Source: Lachnoclostridium sp. UBA1781 (lineage in GTDB: Bacteria > Bacillota > Clostridia > Lachnospirales > Lachnospiraceae). From it: 6,295 nt of DNA. Below are positions 1 through 5,624 of the stretch, piece after piece (the stretch's first letter is position 1; every line of letters starts with the position of its first letter). Both the position numbers and the translations under genes were made by a program. Under the pieces are notes generated by a model. The model saw only the letters and a list, made by a program, of their open reading frames with translations, was not told where the DNA came from and made no database searches. Location: assembly GCA_002315495.1 (NCBI GenBank), contig DCGJ01000034.1, positions 1 through 6,295 of the forward strand, written 5' to 3'.

Positions 1-1
1 C

Positions 2-322
2 AGATCAAGAGATATAGGACCTTTTATCCCAGGGCCGGATGACGACATGCTGATATGTCGCTGCGAAGAGATTACAAAGGGAGAAATCAGACAGGCTGTC
101 CATGATGGAATGTGGACAATCACAGAGATTAGAAGATATTTGCGAGCAGGTATGGGACTTTGTCAGGGACAAACCTGTTCTAAACTGGTAAAGGGTATTG
201 TTGCAAGAGAGTTAGGCGTTTCTCCTGCAGAAATTGAGCCTGCTACCAGCAGAGTTCCTATGAGACCAATTGAGATGCGTATCTTTGCAAACGAGGCAAA
301 GGAGGTTGAGGATGATGAGTAA
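2..322 (+). CDS. BFD-type (2Fe-2S)-binding protein, probably 5'-truncated by the window edge
   Basis: This is a small iron-sulfur electron-transfer protein of the Fer2_BFD type, found as a subunit of multi-subunit FAD-dependent amine and amino-acid dehydrogenases. Counting from the ATG at 47 (91 residues), the cysteines are C4, C6, C39 and C44, in the pattern CxC followed by CQGQTC. The CxxxxC spacing is typical of BFD domains fused or partnered to DAO-family enzymes, whereas bacterioferritin-associated ferredoxin itself has CxxC. The reading frame stays open to base 2 (upstream residues include GPFIPGPDDD), and the ATG at 47 has no convincing ribosome site. I therefore favour a start outside the window. 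The alternative is a start at 47, just after a stop at 40-42 in another frame that could end an upstream gene. The acidic C-terminus overlaps the next gene by 11 bases, which suggests translational coupling and joint complex formation. The family call is firm; the partner and substrate are inferred. Confidence 0.85.
   Translation, partial: RSRDIGPFIPGPDDDMLICRCEEITKGEIRQAVHDGMWTITEIRRYLRAGMGLCQGQTCSKLVKGIVARELGVSPAEIEPATSRVPMRPIEMRIFANEAKEVEDDE
298..305 (+). promoter_or_regulatory. Ribosome binding site that sets the start of the DAO-family gene
   Basis: The run AAAGGAGG lies inside the end of the iron-sulfur gene, 6 bases before the ATG at 312 and 9 before a second ATG at 315. It rules out the longer frame beginning at 270, which would add 14 residues ahead of the flavin-binding strand and has no such site. 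Confidence 0.8.
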
Positions 323-1445
323 TACAGCAGAAGTTGTAATTGTTGGTGGAGGCGTCATTGGTAATTCAGCCGCATACTATTTAGCCAAAAGAGGATTAAG
401 CGTTATCGTTTTGGAGGGAAGTGATTTCATCGGAAATGGTGGTTCCAGCAGAAACGGTGGCGGTGTAAGACAATCTGGGCGAGATGTTAGAGAGTTGCCT
501 TTAGTGATGTATGGTATCAAAAATCTCTGGCCTACACTTTCAGAAGAATTAGAGACAGATTGTGAGTATCATCAGGATGGAAATCTCCGCCTTGGAAAGA
601 ATGAAAAGCACAAGGAGATTTTGACAAAGCTTGCAACCAATGCACAGAGCTGTGGTTTGGATGTACGAATGATTGATGCTGATGAGGTAAAAAGGATCAA
701 TCCGTATCTTTCGGATGAAGTTACCTGCGCAAGCTGGTGTCCGACAGACGGTCACGCCAATCCGTTAACTACGACACTTGGCTTCTATAAGATGGCGAGA
801 AGACTGGGAGTTCGGTTCATTTCCGGCGAGTTTGTTACGGAACTTCGTATGGTTCAGGGCAGAGTCAGAAAGGTTATTTGTGCTTCCGGAGATGTGTTCG
901 AGGGTGAAAGTATCTTAGTGGCAGCGGGCTATAACAGCAGAGCAATTCTCGGAACTGTGGGAATCGACATTCCGATGACAAGGTCCCTTTTGGAATGCCT
1001 GGTTACCGAAGCAGAGCCGCATATGTTTGACCAGATGTTAGGTACTGCAGAGGCGGATTTCTATGGACACCAGACAAAGCACGGTTCGTTTGTATTCGGA
1101 GGCTCCTCCGGTTATGAGGGCAGCAATAAAGATAACGGAACACCGATTTCCAGCTCGAAGACGGCGCCATGTATTTGCCGTGGTATTATGAAATATTTCC
1201 CTGACCTGGCGAACGCAAAAATCGTTCGGACCTGGGCCGGGTGGAGTGATAAATGCAAGGACGGCGTGGCCGTGGTTGGTGCGATTGATGAAGTACCGGG
1301 CCTGTATACTTCCTGTGCCATGTCCGGGCATGGTTTTGGTATTGGCCCAGCGGCAGGCAATCAGCTGGCGCAGCTTATTGCAACCGGAACAACGGATGTG
1401 GATCTTAGTACGCTTCGTTATGACCGCTTTAAGGCGAAAATATAA
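312..1445 (+). CDS. FAD-dependent oxidoreductase, DAO family (amine/amino-acid/opine dehydrogenase-like subunit)
   Basis: This 377-residue flavoenzyme matches the D-amino-acid-oxidase (DAO) superfamily, which includes sarcosine oxidase beta, glycine oxidase, HcnC and opine oxidase subunit B. These enzymes oxidise C-N bonds of amines or amino acids through FAD. The N-terminal Rossmann fold shows GGGVIG (12-17) with the ribose-binding acidic residue E35 after the second strand. The C-terminal flavin motif is the typical DGVAVVGAIDEVPGLY block (317-332) followed by SGHGFGIGPAAG (338-349). Length fits a complete single-domain family member. It overlaps the [2Fe-2S] gene by 11 bases and precedes the alcohol dehydrogenase by 21. 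It therefore probably works as the catalytic subunit of a complex that passes electrons to the iron-sulfur protein rather than to oxygen, which suits an anaerobe. The substrate cannot be read from the sequence; proline-like, N-methyl amino acid or opine substrates are all possible. Confidence 0.9.
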   Translation: MMSNTAEVVIVGGGVIGNSAAYYLAKRGLSVIVLEGSDFIGNGGSSRNGGGVRQSGRDVRELPLVMYGIKNLWPTLSEELETDCEYHQDGNLRLGKNEKHKEILTKLATNAQSCGLDVRMIDADEVKRINPYLSDEVTCASWCPTDGHANPLTTTLGFYKMARRLGVRFISGEFVTELRMVQGRVRKVICASGDVFEGESILVAAGYNSRAILGTVGIDIPMTRSLLECLVTEAEPHMFDQMLGTAEADFYGHQTKHGSFVFGGSSGYEGSNKDNGTPISSSKTAPCICRGIMKYFPDLANAKIVRTWAGWSDKCKDGVAVVGAIDEVPGLYTSCAMSGHGFGIGPAAGNQLAQLIATGTTDVDLSTLRYDRFKAKI

Positions 1446-1450
1446 CTTCC

Positions 1451-1458
1451 GAAAGGAG
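1451..1458 (+). promoter_or_regulatory. Ribosome binding site that sets the alcohol dehydrogenase start
   Basis: GAAAGGAG sits 8 bases before the ATG at 1467. A longer frame would begin with GTG at 1458, but that codon overlaps the ribosome site itself, so 1467 is the better start. Confidence 0.8.
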
Positions 1459-1466
1459 TGCTGTGT

Positions 1467-2627
1467 ATGAATAATTATAATTTTTGTGTGCCTACCGATA
1501 TTCGTTTCGGAAAAGGACAGGTGGAGTGTCTTAAAACAGAAATCGGCAAATACGGCCGAAAGGTGCTTCTGGTTTACGGTGGCGGAAGTATCAAGAAAAC
1601 CGGTCTCTATGATAAGATTTACGAGGTACTGAAGGATTTTGATATTTTTGAGTTGTCCGGTATTGAACCGAACCCGCGATTGTCCTCGGTAAAGAAGGGG
1701 GCGGAGTTATGCAAGGAGCGAGGAATTGATGTCGTCCTTGCGGTTGGGGGAGGTAGTACGATCGACGCCTCGAAGCACATCGCCTGTGCCGCATTTTACG
1801 ACGGAGACCCTTGGGATCTGGTATTGGACCGTTCGAAGGTGACGAATGCGCTCCCAATTTTCACGGTCCTGACGATCTGCGCAACCGGCTCGGAAATGAA
1901 CCCCGGCGCGGTAATCAGTAACGAGGAGACAAAGGAGAAGCTTGAGATTAACCACCCGATGCTGTATCCGACTTTATCCGTGTGTGACCCGACATATCTG
2001 TTCACACTTCCGAAAATGCAGACAGCAGCCGGAACGGCGGATATTATTTCTCACATTTTCGAGCAGTACTTCCAGCCGAATGACGGTGCATTTATTACGG
2101 ACCGACTGAGCGAGGCAGCATTGAAAACCTGTTTCAAATACGGCCCGATTGCTCTTTCCGAGCCGGACAATTACGAAGCCCGCTCAAATCTAATGTGGAC
2201 CAGCTCGATTGCACTGAATCACTTGTTTACCTTTGGTAAGGGTGGTGCTTGGTCTGTGCATCCGATGGAACACGAATTGTCTGCATTTTACGATATTACG
2301 CATGGCGTAGGTTTAGCGATACTTACCCCGGCGTGGATGCGATATGTGCTTTCGGATGTAACGGTAAAAAGATTCGCTATGTATGCACGGAATGTATGGG
2401 ATGTGGCGAAGGAAGATGATTACGAGGCAGCCGAGGAGGGCATTCGCCTGACAGAGCAGTTCTTTGTCGATATGGGACTTCCGATGAAGCTTTCGGACTT
2501 GGGCCTGGATGATTCCCAGTTTGCCCTGATGGCTTCTGAGGCCGTTCGAACGAGTGGGTTGGCGGCTCGTTCCTATGTGAAACTGACGGCAGAGGATGTT
2601 GAGAAAATCTATCGAAGCTGTTTGTAA
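1467..2627 (+). CDS. Iron-containing alcohol dehydrogenase, YqhD/butanol dehydrogenase group
   Basis: This 386-residue cytoplasmic enzyme belongs to group III (iron-type) alcohol dehydrogenases, which interconvert aldehydes or ketones and alcohols with NAD(P)H. The N-terminus has the usual PT-IRFGKG strand (9-17) and a GGGS turn (38-41), as in the NADPH-using YqhD/BDH branch. The second nucleotide motif is GGGSTID (94-100). The metal ligands all appear present: D192 and H196 in ADIISH, H269 in EHELS and H279 in THG. These lie within two residues of the E. coli YqhD ligands D194, H198, H267 and H281, as I recall them. It is the third gene of the operon, 21 bases after the flavoenzyme and directly followed by a terminator. 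A reasonable inference is that it reduces, or removes, a carbonyl product of the upstream oxidation and recycles NAD(P)H. The specific substrate and metal (Fe, Zn or Mn) are not determinable here. Confidence 0.93.
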   Translation: MNNYNFCVPTDIRFGKGQVECLKTEIGKYGRKVLLVYGGGSIKKTGLYDKIYEVLKDFDIFELSGIEPNPRLSSVKKGAELCKERGIDVVLAVGGGSTIDASKHIACAAFYDGDPWDLVLDRSKVTNALPIFTVLTICATGSEMNPGAVISNEETKEKLEINHPMLYPTLSVCDPTYLFTLPKMQTAAGTADIISHIFEQYFQPNDGAFITDRLSEAALKTCFKYGPIALSEPDNYEARSNLMWTSSIALNHLFTFGKGGAWSVHPMEHELSAFYDITHGVGLAILTPAWMRYVLSDVTVKRFAMYARNVWDVAKEDDYEAAEEGIRLTEQFFVDMGLPMKLSDLGLDDSQFALMASEAVRTSGLAARSYVKLTAEDVEKIYRSCL

Positions 2628-2647
2628 TTATGGATATATGATTTATA

Positions 2648-2696
2648 TGGAGCGGTTCGCATTCTACAAGGGTAGAATGCAAGCTGCTCCAGTTTT
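2648..2696 (+). terminator. Intrinsic terminator after the oxidoreductase operon
   Basis: A 20-base-pair stem (2648-2667 with 2672-2691) closes on a four-base AAGG loop. It contains two G-U pairs and one C-A mismatch and is followed by a short GTTTT tract. The U-tract is modest but the stem is very strong. It begins 20 bases after the alcohol dehydrogenase stop and separates that operon from the capA-like unit. Confidence 0.85.
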
Positions 2697-2720
2697 GATT
2701 GCAGGAAAATAGGAAAAAAG

Positions 2721-2749
2721 TTGAAATCTTTTCGCTGATACGATATATT
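2721..2749 (+). promoter_or_regulatory. Sigma-A-type promoter for the CapA-family gene
   Basis: The -35 box TTGAAA (2721-2726) and -10 box TATATT (2744-2749) are separated by exactly 17 bases. The predicted transcript starts near 2756, only about 25 bases before the ATG, so there is essentially no leader. It lies just downstream of the preceding terminator, as expected for an independent unit. Confidence 0.7.
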
Positions 2750-2780
2750 GTTACATAGTTTGAGAATAAAGGGGAACTTT

Positions 2781-4232
2781 ATGACACAGAAAGAATTAGA
2801 GGAAAAGAGAAGAGCGGAATACGCTGCACGAAAGAAGGCGTATCTTGCTCGAAAGAAGAAAATAAAACAGCGCCGAAAGAGAATGCTTTTGGGGGCGATT
2901 ATTTTACTGCTTGCCATCATTTTGGGAACGCTTGTCTACAGTATGTTGGGCAGTTCGAATTCGAATGATGGTAAGGACGACAAGGGGAAGAAGGCAACCG
3001 ACACACCGGCTGCAACCAACACCCCTACCATTACCAATACGCCGACCATCACCAATACGCCAACTCCGACACCATCGCCGACTCCGGCCGTGGTGACAAT
3101 GATTGCGGTTGGTGACAATCTGTACGACTGGTACATGCTGGAGGATGGCTGGGTCGACAAGACGAACAACACCTTCGACTTTATGGATAACTACGATCAC
3201 ATCAAGAAGTACACCGCGCTTGCAGACTTTGCGGTCATCAACCAGGAGTGCCCGTTAGGTGGTGACGAGGGCTATCAGGGCTCCGGCACTGAGTGGGATT
3301 ACATCGGTGAGCGAAACCGTTGGGGCAGCTATCACGGTTATGGTACATTTAACTCTCCGGATGCGGTTGGCGATGCGATTGTAGCGGCAGGATTTAATGT
3401 CGTTACTATGGCGACAAACCACATTTCCGACTATGGAATTCTGGCACTCAATAACAGTATCAAATATTGGGAGAAGCAGGAGGGAATCACGCTCCTTGGT
3501 ATTCATGGAAGCCAGGAGGATGCCGATACGATTAAGTATCTTGAAAAATACGGCATTAGGATTGCGTGTCTCAATTACACCTACGCAACCAATCTGAAGA
3601 CCGCAGCGGAGGCTGCAAGCTATTCCATCGATTATCTTTCCGAGGACAAGGTAAAGTCCGATGTCGAGAAAGCAAAGGCCGGTGGGGCTGACTTTATTGT
3701 TGTATTCGTTCACTGGGGCTCCGAGTACAATATGGACATCAACGATTATCAGAAGCGTTACACAAAGGTATTTTTAAATGCGGGCGTGGACGCAGTCGTG
3801 GGTGCTCACCCGCACATCGTTGAGCCGATGGAGTGGATCACGCGTGAAGATGGCACTAAGATGGTCGTTTATTATTCCCTCGGCAACTTCATCTCCATGT
3901 TTAAGGATAAGAGATGCGAGCTTGAGGGTATGGCTTACCTGGAATTTTATAAGGGCGATGATGGCACCTATATCAAGGAAGGCACCATCATTCCGTTAGT
4001 CAATCATTGGAACTACAATGCAAATGTGCTTGGTAGCCGCAACAACTACACCGTATATGCACTTCAGGATTATACCGAATCACTGGCAGCGGAGCACGGC
4101 TGTGTTCACTTTAAGGCAGGCGTTGGCTTCAGCTATTCCTACATCAATAAGCTGGCCAAGGACATGTGGGGTGACAACATTAAGATTGTTGACTGGTCCA
4201 CGGTGACACCGGCGGATCGAAGCGCAAAATAG
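2781..4232 (+). CDS. Membrane-anchored CapA-family (PGA_cap metallophosphatase fold) protein
   Basis: This 483-residue protein matches the CapA/PgsA/YwtB family linked to poly-gamma-glutamate capsule, and more generally to uncharacterised cell-surface functions with a calcineurin-like metallophosphatase fold. Residues 1-34 form a strongly basic, helix-prone cytoplasmic tail. A single membrane helix spans about 35-56, with positive residues on the inside (type II anchor). A Ser/Asp/Lys stretch and a Thr/Pro-rich repeat linker (about 72-102) lead to the catalytic-type domain from about 103 onward. Its family motifs are VGDN (110-113), NQE (154-156), TNHISDYG (212-219), HWGSEY (311-316), GAHPHIVEP (341-349) and SLGNF (366-370). 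The start at 2781 is chosen because AAAGGGGA (2768-2775) precedes it; the frame extends upstream to a TTG within the promoter. No capB, capC or other capsule gene is adjacent, and the gene has its own promoter and terminator. A polyglutamate role is therefore not supported and the substrate is unknown. Confidence 0.92.
   Translation: MTQKELEEKRRAEYAARKKAYLARKKKIKQRRKRMLLGAIILLLAIILGTLVYSMLGSSNSNDGKDDKGKKATDTPAATNTPTITNTPTITNTPTPTPSPTPAVVTMIAVGDNLYDWYMLEDGWVDKTNNTFDFMDNYDHIKKYTALADFAVINQECPLGGDEGYQGSGTEWDYIGERNRWGSYHGYGTFNSPDAVGDAIVAAGFNVVTMATNHISDYGILALNNSIKYWEKQEGITLLGIHGSQEDADTIKYLEKYGIRIACLNYTYATNLKTAAEAASYSIDYLSEDKVKSDVEKAKAGGADFIVVFVHWGSEYNMDINDYQKRYTKVFLNAGVDAVVGAHPHIVEPMEWITREDGTKMVVYYSLGNFISMFKDKRCELEGMAYLEFYKGDDGTYIKEGTIIPLVNHWNYNANVLGSRNNYTVYALQDYTESLAAEHGCVHFKAGVGFSYSYINKLAKDMWGDNIKIVDWSTVTPADRSAK
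3009..3062 (+). repeat. 18-base tandem repeat encoding a (TITNTP)-type linker
   Basis: Three 18-base units encode AATNTP (residues 77-82), then TITNTP twice (83-88 and 89-94). Units two and three (3027-3044, 3045-3062) differ at only two bases; the first is more diverged. The protein then continues with further Thr-Pro pairs to residue 102. The run forms an extended spacer between membrane helix and surface domain, and its unit copy number could vary in frame between strains. Confidence 0.85.
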
Positions 4233-4242
4233 AAACAACCTT

Positions 4243-4279
4243 AACGGACTTTCGAATCACTGTTCGAGAGTCCGTTTTT
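4243..4279 (+). terminator. Intrinsic terminator after the CapA-family gene
   Basis: A 14-base-pair stem (4243-4256 with 4263-4276), with one G-U pair and a six-base TCACTG loop, is followed by a run of Ts (4275-4279, the first two inside the stem). It starts 10 bases after the stop codon and 23 bases before the serC -35 box, so it insulates the two units. Confidence 0.9.
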
Positions 4280-4302
4280 AAGTGCAAATTTCACCGTTCT
4301 TA

Positions 4303-4331
4303 TTGACTTTGAAAAAGCGTAGTTTTATAAT
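4303..4331 (+). promoter_or_regulatory. Strong sigma-A-type promoter for serC-serA
   Basis: TTGACT (4303-4308) and a perfect TATAAT (4326-4331) are 17 bases apart. Transcription should start at about 4337-4339, which leaves a leader of roughly 126 bases before serC. The near-consensus boxes fit the highly biased codon use of the genes behind it. Confidence 0.85.
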
Positions 4332-4337
4332 GGAAAC

Positions 4338-4435
4338 GCTTTCGGCGCAAAATGCCCGAAGGCCACGGAGACAGCATCGAATGATAGTGTCATCCCTTCA
4401 ACTGTCAACATTCCGTGATGGCTGCGAGAGGCAGC
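4338..4435 (+). promoter_or_regulatory. Structured serC leader RNA of unrecognised class (candidate regulatory element)
   Basis: Three helices can be drawn in order. Helix 1 pairs 4338-4345 with 4356-4363 (8 pairs, one G-U) and would sit at the very 5' end of the transcript. Helix 2 pairs 4364-4369 with 4412-4417 and continues as 4370-4374 with 4402-4406. This gives 11 perfect pairs, continuous on the 5' strand and interrupted only by a 5-base bulge (4407-4411) on the 3' strand. Helix 3 is GCTGC/GCAGC (4421-4425 with 4431-4435) over a GAGAG loop. A small ATGA/TCAT stem (4381-4384 with 4390-4393) can form inside helix 2. The serC ribosome site AGGAGG (4450-4455) follows 14 bases later. I see no T-box, SAM, glycine, THF or other motif that I know, and no terminator before the gene, so any control would act on translation or mRNA stability. 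The pairings are visible; function is inference. Confidence 0.45.
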
Positions 4436-4463
4436 ACGATATAGTCTTTAGGAGGATAAAAAA

Positions 4464-5546
4464 ATGGCAAGAGTGTACAACTTTTCCGCAGGTCCGGCCG
4501 TATTGCCGGAAGAGGTATTGAAGGAAGCAGCAGCAGACATGCTTGATTACAAGGGCTGCGGTATGGGCGTTATGGAGATGTCCCATCGTTCCAAGATGTA
4601 CCAGACAATTATTGATGAAGCAGAAGCAGATCTTCGCAAGCTCCTGAACATTCCGGATAACTACAAGGTATTGTTCCTTCAGGGTGGTGCATCCCTTCAG
4701 TTCGCTATGATTCCTATGAATCTGATGAAGAACGGTAAGGCTGATTACATCGTAACCGGTCAGTGGGCTAAGAAGGCATATCAGGAAGCACAGAAGTACG
4801 GCGATGCAGTTGCAGTTGCAAGCAGCGCTGACAAGACCTTCTCTTACATTCCGGATTGCTCCGATCTTCCGATTCGCGAGGATGCTGACTACGTATATAT
4901 TTGTGAGAACAACACCATCTACGGTACCAAGTTCCATGAGCTTCCTAACACCAAGGGTAAGACCCTCATTTCCGACGTTTCTTCCTGCTTCCTTTCCGAG
5001 CCGATGGACGTTGAGAAGTATGGTATGATCTACGGTGGTGTTCAGAAGAACATCGGACCGGCTGGTCTCGTAGTTGCTATTATCCGTGAGGATCTCATTC
5101 CTGAGACCGTTGCTGATACCGTTCCTACCATGATGCAGTACAAGATTCATGCAGACAACGGCAGCATGTACAACACCCCGAACTGCTGGGCTATCTACAT
5201 TTGTGGCCTCGTATTCAAGTGGCTCCTTAAGAATGGCGGCCTCAGCGTAATGAAGGAGCTGAACGAGAAGAAGGCAGCTATCCTTTACGATTTCCTTGAT
5301 TCTTCCGAGATGTTCAAGGGCACCGTTGAGAAGAATTCCCGTTCCCTTATGAACGTTCCGTTCGTAACCGGTAACGACGAGCTTGATGCTAAGTTCGTTA
5401 AGGAAGCAAAGGCAGCAGGCTTCGAGAACCTGAAGGGTCACAGAAGCGTTGGTGGTATGCGTGCATCCATCTACAATGCAATGCCAATCGAAGGTGTTCA
5501 GGCACTCGTTGACTTCATGAAGAAGTTCGAGGCTGAGAACAAGTAA
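4464..5546 (+). CDS. serC: Phosphoserine aminotransferase
   Basis: SerC is a PLP enzyme that transfers the amino group of glutamate to 3-phosphohydroxypyruvate, giving O-phosphoserine, the second step of serine synthesis in the cytoplasm. At 360 residues it matches the family length. The N-terminal NFSAGPAVLP (6-15) and SHRSK (40-44) are diagnostic. The cofactor site shows QGGAS (73-77), W101, the NTIYGT loop (150-155), D171, and Q194 followed by the Schiff-base lysine K195 in GGVQKNIGPAG. NTPN (237-240) and the C-terminal GGMRASIYNA (330-339) bind the substrate phosphate side. A strong AGGAGG lies 8 bases before the ATG. All 31 lysine codons are AAG, unlike the mixed AAA/AAG use in the oxidoreductase genes upstream, which suggests high expression. 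It is the first gene of an operon with serA, behind its own strong promoter and a structured leader. Confidence 0.97.
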   Translation: MARVYNFSAGPAVLPEEVLKEAAADMLDYKGCGMGVMEMSHRSKMYQTIIDEAEADLRKLLNIPDNYKVLFLQGGASLQFAMIPMNLMKNGKADYIVTGQWAKKAYQEAQKYGDAVAVASSADKTFSYIPDCSDLPIREDADYVYICENNTIYGTKFHELPNTKGKTLISDVSSCFLSEPMDVEKYGMIYGGVQKNIGPAGLVVAIIREDLIPETVADTVPTMMQYKIHADNGSMYNTPNCWAIYICGLVFKWLLKNGGLSVMKELNEKKAAILYDFLDSSEMFKGTVEKNSRSLMNVPFVTGNDELDAKFVKEAKAAGFENLKGHRSVGGMRASIYNAMPIEGVQALVDFMKKFEAENK

Positions 5547-5564
5547 GTTTTAGCAGAGCATGAG

Positions 5565-5612
5565 TTTTCGGAGATGCGCCGCATTTTCCGAAAGACACAA
5601 TGAATTCGGAAA
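5565..5612 (+). promoter_or_regulatory. Intercistronic serC-serA element with two competing hairpins
   Basis: Hairpin A pairs 5565-5572 with 5587-5594 (8 pairs, one G-U) and can extend inward through ATGC/GCAT (5574-5577 with 5581-5584). Hairpin B pairs 5585-5592 with 5605-5612 (8 perfect pairs). They share bases 5587-5592, so only one can form at a time. Hairpin B covers the 5' edge of the serA ribosome site AAAGGA (5610-5615), while hairpin A leaves it free. No T-tract follows, so neither is a terminator. The pairing is visible; a switching or mRNA-processing role is inference. Confidence 0.4.
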
Positions 5613-5624
5613 GGAAATAAGACA

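Noticed and set aside
3009..3062. CRISPR-like or mobile repeat
   Set aside because: The repeats are adjacent, in frame, and encode a Thr/Pro linker, so they are a coding minisatellite without spacers.
3255..3713. Minus-strand frame of 152 codons inside the CapA-family gene
   Set aside because: It lies wholly within a gene with complete family motifs and its translation shows no recognisable domain.
4352..4384. Ten-codon frame starting in the first leader hairpin
   Set aside because: It has no ribosome site, only one serine codon, and starts within a stem, so a leader peptide is not supported.
4338..4463. Known riboswitch or T-box before serC
   Set aside because: I looked for the T-box GGTGG-type sequence and for SAM, glycine, THF and c-di-GMP core motifs; none is present. 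Only an unclassified structured leader is reported.
4398..5441. Long open frame on the minus strand across serC (347 codons)
   Set aside because: It is the antisense of a clear serC with conserved catalytic motifs. The strong codon bias of serC (few stop-generating triplets on the other strand) explains its length, and the product looks like nothing known.
5565..5594. Terminator between serC and serA
   Set aside because: The hairpin is good but no run of Ts follows it, and serA begins soon after with no promoter that I can see, so read-through is expected.
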